Position numbers and translations under genes: made by a program | Source: Anaerolineaceae bacterium | GTDB lineage: Bacteria > Chloroflexota > Anaerolineae > Aggregatilineales > Phototrophicaceae | NCBI GenBank assembly: GCA_020634135.1 | Contig: JACKCG010000001.1 | Location: forward strand, 372,001 to 436,000 | Length of the DNA stretch: 64,000 nucleotides | Reading direction: 5' to 3' | Shown here: positions 1-8,585 of the stretch, in pieces | Numbering within the stretch: the first letter of the stretch is position 1 | Layout: the number at the start of each line of letters is the position of its first letter | The notes under the pieces: model-generated | The model's database searches: none | Told to the model about the DNA's origin: nothing | What the model saw: only the letters and a program-made list of their open reading frames with translations

Positions 1-588
1 GCTGCACAGTATAACTATGATGGCAGCCGCCTGACTTTTCTCTTCAGTGCGGAGGATAAGGTAAACACTGGTAGATTATGGCATGAGTTGGGCAAAGCCT
101 TCCCTGCACAGATCGAGATGCGGCAGATTGGCCCCCGCGACATCGCCAAGTTGTTGGGGGGGTATGGTGCCTGTGGCGAATTACGCTGTTGCAGTACCTT
201 CCTAACCGATTTCAGCCCGATTTCGATTAAAATGGCGAAAGCCCAGGGGATTTCCCTTAATCCGTCGGAGATTACCGGAATGTGCGGACGGTTACGCTGC
301 TGCCTTGTCTATGAATACGAGCAGTATGCTGAAGCCCGCAAGCATCTGCCGAAGAAGAATAAGCGAATTGGCACACCCTTTGGCGAGGCGAAGGTTATAG
401 ATGTCCACCCATTGCAAGATGCGGTGACGGTGTTCACTGAGGAAGGTCGCCAGTTAGTCTATCGCGACGATATTATCCCGCTTGATGAGTGGAACGCGCT
501 GCAAAAGAAGGCTAAAGAGCCATGCGGCAAGCATGAAAACGGAGATTGTGACTGTGGGGCGCAGTCCGGCAAAACAACGAAGGAATAA
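1..588 (+). CDS. ricT: PSP1-domain protein RicT/YaaT (5' end outside window)
   Basis: The reading frame is open from base 1, so the gene begins upstream; 195 residues are visible. It shows the PSP1/RicT signature: IGPRDIAKLLGG, then GACGELRCC and GMCGRLRCC with paired cysteines, separated by FSPISIKMAKAQ. In Bacillus the RicT family works with RicA and RicF as an Fe-S complex that promotes RNA maturation and phosphorelay; in other bacteria the role is less clear. The last 20 residues are an additional Cys/His-rich tail (CGKHENGDCDCG) that could bind metal. The stop is followed after 3 nt by the LmbE-like gene, so the two are probably cotranscribed. Family assignment is secure; the exact role here is inferred. 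Confidence 0.9.
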   Translation, partial: AAQYNYDGSRLTFLFSAEDKVNTGRLWHELGKAFPAQIEMRQIGPRDIAKLLGGYGACGELRCCSTFLTDFSPISIKMAKAQGISLNPSEITGMCGRLRCCLVYEYEQYAEARKHLPKKNKRIGTPFGEAKVIDVHPLQDAVTVFTEEGRQLVYRDDIIPLDEWNALQKKAKEPCGKHENGDCDCGAQSGKTTKE

Positions 589-591
589 TGC

Positions 592-1317
592 ATGGCAGAA
601 TCACGTGATGCAAATGGTGTTCGCCGGGTGATGGGGGTTTTTGCCCACCCGGATGATCCTGAGTTTTTCGCCGGGGGCACGTTTGCTCGTTGGGCAGATG
701 AGGGCGCGGATATCACCTTCGTGTTGGCAACCAGTGGCGATAAGGGCAGTGATGACCCAGACATGACTCACCAGCGGCTGATAGAAATCCGTGAGCAGGA
801 AGAACGCAGTGCGGCTGCCGTATTGGGTGTGCGGGATGTGGTTTTTCTGCGCTATCTGGATGGTGAATTACAGCCGACGCTTGACCTGCGCCGGGATATT
901 GCCCGCATGATCCGGCTGAAGCGCCCGGATGTAGTGGTCACATGCGACCCGACGGCATTCTGGTATGGCACATCGTCTATCAATCACCCTGACCACAGGG
1001 CAATTGGCACAGCCGTGATAGAAGCAGTATTCCCGGCGGCGCGTGACAGGCTTAATTTTTTTGAACTGGCTCGCGATGAGGGGTTGGAGCCGCACAAGGT
1101 CCGGCAAGTTTATATTTCCGGGGCACAGCAGCCCACGACCAAAGTGGATATTTCAGCCTATCTGGAGACGAAGATCAATGCGCTGCGCGAACACCGCAGC
1201 CAGATCAAGGATATGGAGAGCCTGGAAGAACGCCTGCGCTCGCGTCTTGACGCTGAGTCGCCGGAAGAACACCCACGTTACATGGAATCGTTCCGCGTGA
1301 TTACATTTGATCGGTAG
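592..1317 (+). CDS. LmbE/PIG-L family deacetylase
   Basis: A 241-residue protein of the LmbE/PIG-L (BshB, MshB) zinc-dependent N-acetylglucosaminyl deacetylase fold. The N-terminal AHPDDPEF motif gives the zinc-binding His-Asp-Asp, and HPDHRA near residue 140 gives the third ligand. Members deacetylate GlcNAc-malate, GlcNAc-inositol or other amidosugars in thiol or antibiotic pathways; the substrate cannot be told from sequence. The ATG is preceded by GAAGGA, 7 nt upstream, which supports this start. It lies 3 nt after ricT and 6 nt before an M20 amidohydrolase, so the three probably form one operon. A role in bacillithiol-like thiol synthesis is possible, but no partner glycosyltransferase is seen. 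Confidence 0.85.
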   Translation: MAESRDANGVRRVMGVFAHPDDPEFFAGGTFARWADEGADITFVLATSGDKGSDDPDMTHQRLIEIREQEERSAAAVLGVRDVVFLRYLDGELQPTLDLRRDIARMIRLKRPDVVVTCDPTAFWYGTSSINHPDHRAIGTAVIEAVFPAARDRLNFFELARDEGLEPHKVRQVYISGAQQPTTKVDISAYLETKINALREHRSQIKDMESLEERLRSRLDAESPEEHPRYMESFRVITFDR

Positions 1318-1323
1318 GTATGG

Positions 1324-2508
1324 ATGACAGGTATAGATTTTCGGGCTGAAGCAGAAGCGCTGCGAGCTGAGTTGATCGCCCGCCGCCGTGATTTACACAT
1401 GCATCCGGAACTCGCGTTTGAGGAGTTTCGGACTTCCGGTATCGTGGCCGAAGAGTTAAATCGGCTTGGTCTGGAAGTCCAGAGTGGTGTGGGCAAGACC
1501 GGGGTGGTCGGTATTCTGGATGGGGCTAAGGACGGACCCACCGTATTGGTGCGTGCCGATATGGATGCGCTGCCAATTCTGGAAGAGAATGACTTCGAGT
1601 ATGTTTCCGCCGTACCGGGCAAAATGCACGCTTGCGGCCATGATGGACACACGACCATTGCGCTGGGTGTGGCGAAACTGCTCTCCCAGCGCCGCGCTCA
1701 ATTGGCGGGACGTGTCAAATTCGTATTCCAACCGGCGGAGGAAGTTGTCGGTGGTGCGAAAGCGATGATCGCTGATGGAGTGCTGGAGAACCCGCGCCCG
1801 GATGTCAGCGTTGGGCTGCATCTTTGGAATGGGATGCCGCTCGGCCAGCTAGGGGTGGCTGATGGCCCGGTCATGGCCGGCTCATCTACTTTTACCCTGA
1901 CGATTACCGGCAGAGGTGGTCATGCGGCCTCCCCACATAGCGCTGCTGATCCGGTGGTGTGTGCCGCCCAGTTGATTACCGCTTTCCAGAGTATTCTCAG
2001 TCGTAATATGAACCCGCTCGACAGCGCAGTGATTTCGGTCACACAGCTCCAGGCGGGGACAGCCTCTAACATAATCCCTCAGACTGTGCAGATGAATGGC
2101 ACAATTCGCGCTTTCCGTTTGGAGGTGCGCGATCTGGTCGAGAATCGGATGCACGCCATCAGTAAATCCCTATGCGAGGCGATGGATTGCGTGGCAGAAC
2201 TCAACATTAATCATCATGTGCTGCCGGTTGCGAATCATCCAGAAGTCAGCCAACGGCTACGCGGTGTGTTCCGGCATTTTGTGGGAGATGATGGTCTGCT
2301 GCTGGATGAGCGCACGATGGGTTCGGAGGATGTCGGTTTGTTCATGGACGACATTCCGGGGATGTACTTCTTCGTTGGCGCAGCCGTGCCGGGACGGGAA
2401 GTCTATTACGGACATCATCATCCCCGTTTTGATTTTGATGAAAATGCGCTGCCCTTAAGCGTGGCTTTGCTGGCTTCAGCGGTGGCTGAGTACTTAGTAC
2501 CTGGGTAA
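1324..2508 (+). CDS. M20-family amidohydrolase (hippurate/IAA-amino-acid hydrolase type)
   Basis: A 394-residue cytosolic metallopeptidase of the M20D group. Visible motifs are RRDLHMHPEL at the N terminus, VRADMDALP, the metal site HACGHDGH (Cys104, His106, His109), QPAEE with the catalytic Glu pair, the lid/dimerisation segment GRGGHAASPH, and the late metal ligand in YYGHHHPRFDFDE. Related enzymes cleave N-acyl amino acids (N-acetyl-diaminopimelate, hippurate, indole-acetyl amino acids); the substrate is not determined. It sits between the LmbE-like gene and a small S51-like gene with gaps of 6 and 3 nt, suggesting one transcript. Confidence 0.9.
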   Translation: MTGIDFRAEAEALRAELIARRRDLHMHPELAFEEFRTSGIVAEELNRLGLEVQSGVGKTGVVGILDGAKDGPTVLVRADMDALPILEENDFEYVSAVPGKMHACGHDGHTTIALGVAKLLSQRRAQLAGRVKFVFQPAEEVVGGAKAMIADGVLENPRPDVSVGLHLWNGMPLGQLGVADGPVMAGSSTFTLTITGRGGHAASPHSAADPVVCAAQLITAFQSILSRNMNPLDSAVISVTQLQAGTASNIIPQTVQMNGTIRAFRLEVRDLVENRMHAISKSLCEAMDCVAELNINHHVLPVANHPEVSQRLRGVFRHFVGDDGLLLDERTMGSEDVGLFMDDIPGMYFFVGAAVPGREVYYGHHHPRFDFDENALPLSVALLASAVAEYLVPG

Positions 2509-2511
2509 GCT

Positions 2512-3162
2512 ATGGCATTCAATAATGTGCTGCGCTGGTGTGATGGCCGGGGCTGGCTGGTATTCTCCGGGGCAGTTGGTAGTGATGCCATTCGGGCCGC
2601 CGCCTTAGGGCGGGCTTCCGCTGATGGAGGGCTGGCGCTGGTTTGCATGGGGTCACCTGAGCGCTGTGAGCAGGTTCTAGACGACCTGGAAGACCTGGGC
2701 GCACCATCGGGCTATCTGGTGGATGTATTATCTGAGGCGGACGATACGATTCGAGAAAGACTCTCAGAAGCCGGGATTATTGTCGTGATCGGGGTGGACG
2801 ATGCGTTGGCGGTTCGTTCGGCGCTATTGGGGGCGGCCTCTGATGGGATTATGGCAGCGTTTGCCAATGGTGCGCTCATCTTGCTGGAGGGGTGGGCTGC
2901 CGCCGCTGCCGGGGCGTGGCTCGTCACCGCCGAGGGTGAATCGCTTGCCGGTCTGTCATGGCTTCAGGCAGCTACGGTCATACCGGGCGCGGCCAGCGTG
3001 AGCGATTACCCTCCTGCGCGATCTGCCTTAATCAGCCATCCCGAATCGATTGCAGTTAGTATTGGCGGCGGTTCGGCGCTGGTGCTGGGACCGGATGGCG
3101 AAGTGGAAATCTGGGGTCAGCGGCAGGTCAGTATTGTCCTGGGCAGTGATTATCACCGATAA
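2512..3162 (+). CDS. Degenerate S51/cyanophycinase-like (type 1 GAT fold) protein
   Basis: A 216-residue soluble protein. The order of hydrophobic strands and small-residue turns (WLVFSGAVGSD, GLALVCMGSP, a helix, AGIIVVIGVDDALAVRSALL, then GALILLEGWAAAAAGAWLV) resembles the cyanophycinase/dipeptidase E (S51) architecture. In active members the last segment contains a nucleophilic serine (G-x-S-A-G-A); here the matching stretch is EGWAAAAAG, with no Ser. The protein may therefore be a non-catalytic relative. The C-terminal part (SIGGGSALVLGPDGEVEIWG) is also typical of S51 proteins. It is the last gene of the ricT-LmbE-M20 group. The fold call is my judgement by eye and moderately uncertain. 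Confidence 0.5.
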   Translation: MAFNNVLRWCDGRGWLVFSGAVGSDAIRAAALGRASADGGLALVCMGSPERCEQVLDDLEDLGAPSGYLVDVLSEADDTIRERLSEAGIIVVIGVDDALAVRSALLGAASDGIMAAFANGALILLEGWAAAAAGAWLVTAEGESLAGLSWLQAATVIPGAASVSDYPPARSALISHPESIAVSIGGGSALVLGPDGEVEIWGQRQVSIVLGSDYHR

Positions 3163-3184
3163 TAGCCAATCACTTTTGAAAACG

Positions 3185-3212
3185 CTGATTGCATTGGGCA
3201 GCGTGGTATGAT
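3185..3212 (+). promoter_or_regulatory. Possible extended -10 promoter of purA
   Basis: TATGAT at 3207-3212 is preceded by TG one base away (extended -10), with a weak -35-like CTGATT 16 nt upstream. It lies 33 nt before the purA start in a short intergenic gap, consistent with purA having its own promoter. The -35 match is poor. Confidence 0.4.
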
Positions 3213-3244
3213 GTGATTGTATTTTGCAGAAAAGGAAGGGAATT

Positions 3245-4534
3245 GTGCCTGCGACCATTCTAGTAGGAGCGCAGTGGGGGGACGAAGGAAAGGGCCGGGT
3301 TGCTGATTGGCTTGCAGCGCAGTCGGATGTCGTCGCACGTTTTGCGGGCGGAGACAACGCCGGGCATACCGTGTATGTGGGTGACAACCTGTTTAAGCTG
3401 CACATGATTCCATCCGGGATTCTGCATGAGCAGGTGACATGCGTACTGGGTAACGGCATGGTCATTAACCCGGTAAACCTTGTCAAGGAGATGGATGGCC
3501 TGCAAACGATGGGTGTGGATATATCCCCTGACCGGCTGATTATCAGCACACGGGCGCATATCATCACCCCAGCGCACATCGCGCTGGATGCGGCTTCGGA
3601 GAAGGCGCGGGGTGCGGGTGCGATTGGGACTACCTTGCGTGGTATTGGCCCGGCCTACCTGGATAAAACCGGGCGACAGGGGATTCGTACCGGGCTGATG
3701 GCGCAGGAAGAAGCATTTGCAGATGCCCTCTACGAGATGGTTAGGCGCACGAACGATATTCTGGTGAAGCAGTACGGCGCGGAGACACTCGACCCGCAGA
3801 AAGCGGCAGAGGACTATCTGGCGGCTGCGATACGACTGCGACCTTACCTGCGGGACGTTTCGGTCTATCTCAACCAGCGTATGAACACTGGAGCGCGAGT
3901 CTTGTGCGAAGGAGCGCAAGGCACGCTGCTCGATGTAGATCATGGTGATTATCCTTTTGTGACCAGCTCTTCACCTACATCCGGTGGAGCGCTCACTGGA
4001 TTGGGCTTCGGGCCGAGGCGGGTTGACCGGATTGTGGGTGTTGCCAAGAGTTTCAGTACGCGAGTGGGCAGCGGGCCGATGGTGACAGAACTGCACGGCG
4101 AATTGGGTGATCGGCTGCGAGGCACAGGTGAGCATTTCTGGGATGAGTATGGCACGACTACGGGGCGTCCGCGCCGCTGTGGTTGGTTGGATACAGTGGC
4201 GCTGCGTTATGCTGCTCAGGTGAACGGCTTTACCGAAATTGTGTTGACCAAGCTGGATGTTTTGAGCGGCTTTGACGAGTTGAAAGTCGCCAGCGCCTAT
4301 ATGATTGATGGCCGTCAGGTGGACTTTCCGCCCGACACAGTCATGGAACTCGAACGCGCCGAACCTGTCTATGAGACTTTGCCGGGCTGGTCGGAAGATA
4401 TCGGTAGGGCGCGGCGTGGCGACGATCTGCCGCAAGCAGTACGGAACTATATTCAGCGGGTAGCCGATTTGTGCGGTGTGCCGGTTCGGACAGTCAGTGT
4501 TGGCCCGGAACGCGATCAGTTGGTACATTTCTAG
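3245..4534 (+). CDS. purA: Adenylosuccinate synthetase
   Basis: Catalyses IMP + Asp + GTP to adenylosuccinate, the first committed step from IMP to AMP. The 429-residue protein has the full family length. The P-loop GAQWGDEGKGR is at the N terminus, with GGDNAGHT, GTTLRGIGPAY, the GAQGTLLDVDHG block and the late TKLDVLSG GTP/base motif. I chose the GTG at 3245 because AGGAAGGG lies 4 nt upstream and the protein then begins directly at PATILVGAQWGDEG; a longer reading from TTG at 3224 would add seven unlikely residues. No other purine gene is adjacent. The next gene starts 6 nt after the stop. Confidence 0.97.
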   Translation: MPATILVGAQWGDEGKGRVADWLAAQSDVVARFAGGDNAGHTVYVGDNLFKLHMIPSGILHEQVTCVLGNGMVINPVNLVKEMDGLQTMGVDISPDRLIISTRAHIITPAHIALDAASEKARGAGAIGTTLRGIGPAYLDKTGRQGIRTGLMAQEEAFADALYEMVRRTNDILVKQYGAETLDPQKAAEDYLAAAIRLRPYLRDVSVYLNQRMNTGARVLCEGAQGTLLDVDHGDYPFVTSSSPTSGGALTGLGFGPRRVDRIVGVAKSFSTRVGSGPMVTELHGELGDRLRGTGEHFWDEYGTTTGRPRRCGWLDTVALRYAAQVNGFTEIVLTKLDVLSGFDELKVASAYMIDGRQVDFPPDTVMELERAEPVYETLPGWSEDIGRARRGDDLPQAVRNYIQRVADLCGVPVRTVSVGPERDQLVHF

Positions 4535-4540
4535 GGCGTC

Positions 4541-5440
4541 ATGGACGACAAGACCTATACTTTTGATATGGATGCGCCTGTAAGTGCGCCGCCGCAAACG
4601 GTGGTTTCGTTGGTGCCGAGTGTGACCGAGTCGCTGTTTGATCTGGGGTTGGGTGGGCGATTGGCAGCGATTACCGACTACTGTGTGCGCCCGGCGGCTG
4701 AGACTACCCGGTTGCCCCGTATCGGGGGTACGAAAAACCCGGATGTAAGCCGCATCATCAGCCTGAAACCTGACCTGGTGATTGCTAACCGCGAGGAAAA
4801 CCGTCGGGAGGATGTTCTGGCGCTGCAAGCTGCCGGGATTCCCGTGTGGGTGACTTTCCCGCGTACCGTAAGCGAGGCCATTAACCTGCTGTGGAATATC
4901 ATGCATATCTTTGATGAGCCAGCGATGGTGCCGCGAGTCCGGTTGATTGAGCAGACCATGGACTGGGTGCTGCGGATTAGCGAAGCGCAGGCTGTTGACA
5001 GGCCGTGCCGGGTGTTTGTTCCTATTTGGCTTGAACCGCTCATGACGTTCAATGCTGCGACTTATCCTCACGACGTGCTGCGAGTATGCGGCGCGTCCAA
5101 TGTGTTCGCGGATCGGGAACGCCACTTTCCGCTGGAAGCTGATCTGGGGCAGGCTGAACCATACGCTGCTGATGACCCGCGTGTACAGGGGCGCGACACT
5201 CGCTACCCACGTGTATCCTGGGAAGAGATAGAAGCCGCACAGCCTGATATGGTGCTGCTGCCCAGCGAGCCATTTGAATTTACCGGAGAGCATGTGAGCC
5301 TGTTCGCCCAGTTGGACATACCGGCGGCGCGACATAATCGGATTATACTGGTAGATGGCTCGCTGTTGACCTGGCATGGCACGCGGTTGGCCCATGCGCT
5401 GGATACCTTGCCAGCGCTGTTTTCCCCGAAAGAGAGTTGA
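4541..5440 (+). CDS. BtuF/FecB-like helical-backbone binding protein, no signal peptide
   Basis: A 299-residue protein of the helical-backbone metal-receptor (TroA/BtuF) superfamily: VSLVPSVTESLFDLGLGGRLAAITDYC, then RIGGTKNPDVSRIISLKPDLVIAN, a central helix and a second Rossmann-like lobe ending in an AQPDMVLLPSEPF motif. Classical members bring cobalamin or siderophores to ABC importers. This one lacks a signal peptide or lipobox and no permease or ATPase gene is nearby, so it may be a cytosolic member of unknown ligand. The gene lies 6 nt after purA and 12 nt before a histidine kinase gene, suggesting cotranscription without clear functional linkage. Confidence 0.75.
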   Translation: MDDKTYTFDMDAPVSAPPQTVVSLVPSVTESLFDLGLGGRLAAITDYCVRPAAETTRLPRIGGTKNPDVSRIISLKPDLVIANREENRREDVLALQAAGIPVWVTFPRTVSEAINLLWNIMHIFDEPAMVPRVRLIEQTMDWVLRISEAQAVDRPCRVFVPIWLEPLMTFNAATYPHDVLRVCGASNVFADRERHFPLEADLGQAEPYAADDPRVQGRDTRYPRVSWEEIEAAQPDMVLLPSEPFEFTGEHVSLFAQLDIPAARHNRIILVDGSLLTWHGTRLAHALDTLPALFSPKES

Positions 5441-5452
5441 GAGTATTTGGTG

Positions 5453-6316
5453 ATGTTATCTTCTGACTCGATGGCTGAATGGTTGAATATTGTCGCCCAT
5501 GATTTGAAGACTCCCATTGGTTCAGTACGGAGTTGTATTGACCTGGTGGAGCAGTTGGGGGAATTGAACGAGAAGCAGCAGCAGTTCCTCGGGCGGGCTT
5601 TGTCCGGGTTGGATCGTATGGAGCATCTCGTATCGCGCTTGCTGGATATTTCCTGGATTGACGCAAATATGCAGCTTGACCTTGCGCCGTGTGAGCTGCC
5701 GCGCTTAATCCAGGAGACGGTGGATTATCACAGCGATGTGGCTCGTACCCGGCAAATCACCGTTCAGTCTCATTTTGCCGATGATCTGGAGCCAATTCTG
5801 GCTGATTCGCGCCGTCTGAGCCAGGTCCTTGATAATCTCGTGAGCAACGCGGTCAAATATAACCGGGATGGCGGGATAGTAGAGATTGACGTTACGAATG
5901 AGCAGGACTCGGTATTGGTTAAGGTACATGATACCGGTATGGGTGTGGCCGTTGAAGACCAGGCGCGGGTCTTTGAGCGATTCTTCCGATCACGTGCCGG
6001 TGTGCGTAAAAAGATTGAGGGGAGCGGGCTGGGGCTGGCGATTGCGCAGGCGATTGTCCAGAAACACCGGGGGCGCATCTGGCTGGAAAGTGAACCAGGT
6101 AACGGGACAACATTCTTCTTTACACTGCCGTTGAAAATGGCGCTCAATGAAGGGAACGACACGGTGAGCGAGACTCGTTACCATGTCGGGGAAGGTAATG
6201 AATCCCATGCTCACATACCAGCACATTTGGGCACCGAGGAAAACGACGCGGTGAATGACGATATTCAAGAAGCGCCGGAAATCGCCCCGGCAGATGTGAG
6301 CAGTGATGAGATGTAG
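5453..6316 (+). CDS. Soluble sensor histidine kinase without an input domain
   Basis: About 287 residues. It begins almost directly with the HisKA H-box (VAHDLKTPIG), followed by the dimerisation helices, an N-box (LDNLVSNAVKYNRDGG), G1 (VHDTGMGV), F (VFERFFRSR) and G2 (GSGLGLAIAQAIVQKHRG) of the ATPase domain. There is no transmembrane, PAS or GAF region before the H-box, so sensing must come from a partner. A Glu/Asp-rich tail of about 55 residues follows the catalytic domain. Starts TTG 5447, GTG 5450 and ATG 5453 are adjacent in frame; ATG is preferred. No response regulator gene is next to it. Confidence 0.88.
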   Translation: MLSSDSMAEWLNIVAHDLKTPIGSVRSCIDLVEQLGELNEKQQQFLGRALSGLDRMEHLVSRLLDISWIDANMQLDLAPCELPRLIQETVDYHSDVARTRQITVQSHFADDLEPILADSRRLSQVLDNLVSNAVKYNRDGGIVEIDVTNEQDSVLVKVHDTGMGVAVEDQARVFERFFRSRAGVRKKIEGSGLGLAIAQAIVQKHRGRIWLESEPGNGTTFFFTLPLKMALNEGNDTVSETRYHVGEGNESHAHIPAHLGTEENDAVNDDIQEAPEIAPADVSSDEM

Positions 6317-6409
6317 CTGCCAGGCAAGCTGTCTTGCTATCGGTTGTGCGAAATAGTACAATCCTGCGCGATTTTGATGACATGCTCCGTATATTTTTGG
6401 AGGTTCTAC

Positions 6410-6727
6410 GTGAAAAGATTAGGTATTATTCTGGTTCTGTTGGTGATCTTGATCGCTGGTGGTGCCTTAACCGCCCGGAACGCATCAGCCCCGAATACTA
6501 TCCCGCTGCCCGGTTTGATTCGTACTACCGATAACCCGGAAGCGTCGGTAATGGTGATGACCGATTGGCAGGCGGAGCAGTTCTTTCTGGCAATAGGTTT
6601 TATTCTTTTCAATGTGGTGGGTATCGCCGTGACGATTACGATTGTGATGTGGCTGCTTGACCGGCAAGTGCGCCGGGCGCGAGAGTCTGATGGTAGTTCT
6701 GTGATTACAAGTGGCGGAGACGCCTGA
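6410..6727 (+). CDS. Small membrane protein beside the heme A synthesis genes
   Basis: A 105-residue protein with an N-terminal hydrophobic segment (GIILVLLVILIAGGALTA) and a second membrane span (FFLAIGFILFNVVGIAVTITIVMWLL), ending in a charged tail. The GTG at 6410 is chosen because GGAGG lies 5 nt upstream (TTGGAGGTTCTAC). The N-terminal segment could be a signal anchor. It resembles no family I can name. It lies 17 nt before ctaA, so a role in cytochrome oxidase assembly or respiration is a guess from position only. Confidence 0.75.
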   Translation: MKRLGIILVLLVILIAGGALTARNASAPNTIPLPGLIRTTDNPEASVMVMTDWQAEQFFLAIGFILFNVVGIAVTITIVMWLLDRQVRRARESDGSSVITSGGDA

Positions 6728-6744
6728 TCTGGCGCATACGAACG

Positions 6745-7674
6745 ATGACTTCGACAAGTAAATTGTTTACCAGGCTGGCTTATTTCACGGCTGCGCTAAC
6801 CGTGGGTTTGATTGTCTTTGGTGCGATAGTGCGTGTAACGGATTCCGGCCTGGGCTGTGGTAACGATTGGCCGTTTTGTAATGGCACGATCTTTCCACCG
6901 CTCGATAACATCACCGCCTGGATTGAGTGGCTGCACAGGCTGTTTGCCTTGCTGATCGGCGTCCTGGGCCTGGTGATGCTCTACTTGGCGATGCGGCGTT
7001 ACCGCACTGAGAACCGCCTGGTTCTGAACATGACGATTATGGCTGCCGTTCTGTACCTGGTGCAGAGCATTCTGGGTGCGTTTACTGTAAAACTTGACCT
7101 GCCGCCGACGATTGTCACACTGCATCTGGGCACCGCCATGCTGCTGTTAGGTGGGCTGCTGGCATCAGGCGTTTTCGCGGCGCATCGCCCTCGACCCCAA
7201 TACGAACCTGACCAGACCACCGGGCTGATTTATATGACGGCGGTACTGTCCCTAGTGATTATCATCACAGGGGCACTGGTACGCGGTAGTGGTGCGACGT
7301 TGGCCTGTATTGATTGGCCGCTGTGTAATGGGCAGCTCTGGCCGAGCGGGCAGGGGCAGCTGGCGATTATCCATATGATTCACCGGGTTGCGGTGTTGTC
7401 ACTGGGGGTTTCGCTGGCGCTGCTGATCTGGTTTGTGCGCCGTGACCGGCAAGATAGCACGGTGCGGCAGTTGACACTGGTCGCACTGATTGCATATTTG
7501 CTCCAGGCAGCTGTAGGCGCTCTGTATGTGTGGAATACCGCTGCGCCATTATGGGGGGCACTGCATGTTGGTCTGGCGTCAATCACGTGGGCGACGCTGG
7601 TTATCCTGAGTATTTTTGAATGGCTGAACACTCAATCCGAACGAAAAAGTCAAATGGCGAACGAAACGATCTAA
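6745..7674 (+). CDS. ctaA: Heme A synthase (CtaA/COX15)
   Basis: Converts heme O to heme A by oxidising the C8 methyl group, for aa3-type oxidases. The 309-residue membrane protein has about eight transmembrane helices in two related halves. Each half carries a pair of helix histidines: EWLHRLFALL and TLHLGTAM in the first, MIHRVAVLSLG and ALHVGLAS in the second. The GSGLGCG-type and CIDWPLCNG loops hold the Cys pairs of the family. The stop overlaps the start of ctaB (TAATG), so the two are translationally coupled. Confidence 0.95.
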   Translation: MTSTSKLFTRLAYFTAALTVGLIVFGAIVRVTDSGLGCGNDWPFCNGTIFPPLDNITAWIEWLHRLFALLIGVLGLVMLYLAMRRYRTENRLVLNMTIMAAVLYLVQSILGAFTVKLDLPPTIVTLHLGTAMLLLGGLLASGVFAAHRPRPQYEPDQTTGLIYMTAVLSLVIIITGALVRGSGATLACIDWPLCNGQLWPSGQGQLAIIHMIHRVAVLSLGVSLALLIWFVRRDRQDSTVRQLTLVALIAYLLQAAVGALYVWNTAAPLWGALHVGLASITWATLVILSIFEWLNTQSERKSQMANETI

Positions 7675-8567
7675 TGGAATCTGCTATCCACGCTCCTCAA
7701 CTAAGTTTCACAACTACACTTAAGACGTATCTAGAACTGGCGAAGTTACGTATTGTCCTGCTGCTCCTCTTCACAACAGTGACGGCAATGGTGATTGCCG
7801 CCAATGGTGCGCCATCCGCCGCTATCTTAATCCCTACGATGATCGGTGGCGCGTTAGCGGCTGCCGGTTCGAGCGCTATTAACCAGTACCTTGACCGGGA
7901 CATGGATGCGAAAATGGCGCGTACCAGTCGTCGTCCGATTCCATCCGGGCGGGTCAAACCCGTGAATGCTCTCCTTTTCGGTCTGGCTTTGGTGGCCTGG
8001 TCGGTGCTGATACTGGGTGTCTGGGTGAACTGGCTGGCAGCCGGTTTGGCGTTGATTGGCGGCCTGTACTATGTCATCCTGTACACTATCATTCTTAAAC
8101 GCAATACGGTTGTAAATATCCTGATCGGTGGTGGTGCGGGTGCTGTGCCGGTACTGGTGGGGTGGGCGGCGGTATATGGTTCGCTCTCATTCGAGTCGTT
8201 TATTCTGTTCGCCATCGTGTTTTATTGGACCCCGCCACACAGTTGGGCGCTGGCGCTGCTGGTCAACAAAGATTATGCTGCTGCGAATGTGCCCATGATG
8301 CCGGTGGCGCGTGGTGAAGAAGTCACCCGTCGCCAGATACTATTTTATTCGGCGCAGTTGTTTCTCATCTCATTGCTGCCGGGGTTATTTGGCACGCTCG
8401 GTTGGTTCTATACGGTGGCCGCCATTCTGTTGGGGGCTGGTATGATTCGCCAGTCAATCCTCTTAATCCGACAGGCTACTGGCCCAGCGTCACGGCGGAT
8501 GTACAAGTATTCCACTATGTACCTGGCAATGCTTTTCCTGGCGATGATGATTGACAGGCTGATTTAA
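7674..8567 (+). CDS. ctaB: Protoheme IX farnesyltransferase (heme O synthase)
   Basis: A 297-residue UbiA-superfamily prenyltransferase that adds farnesyl to heme B to make heme O, the substrate of CtaA. The first Asp-rich motif is seen in NQYLDRDMDAKMARTSRRP, and the second at KDYAAANVPMMPVARG. Around eight hydrophobic helices follow. The ATG at 7674 shares its first base with the ctaA stop codon; the frame also extends upstream to 7620 inside ctaA, but the protein homology begins near TYLELAKLRI, so the shorter form is preferred. Confidence 0.95.
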   Translation: MESAIHAPQLSFTTTLKTYLELAKLRIVLLLLFTTVTAMVIAANGAPSAAILIPTMIGGALAAAGSSAINQYLDRDMDAKMARTSRRPIPSGRVKPVNALLFGLALVAWSVLILGVWVNWLAAGLALIGGLYYVILYTIILKRNTVVNILIGGGAGAVPVLVGWAAVYGSLSFESFILFAIVFYWTPPHSWALALLVNKDYAAANVPMMPVARGEEVTRRQILFYSAQLFLISLLPGLFGTLGWFYTVAAILLGAGMIRQSILLIRQATGPASRRMYKYSTMYLAMLFLAMMIDRLI

Positions 8568-8585
8568 AGCTGTGAAAGGACTGTC

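Noticed and set aside
4535..4560. Cobalamin riboswitch before the BtuF-like gene
   Set aside because: The gap to purA is only 6 nt, with no space for an aptamer.
3971..5395. 474-residue open frame on the minus strand
   Set aside because: It runs antisense through purA and the binding-protein gene, both clearly coding. Its protein has a random, His/Arg-rich composition.
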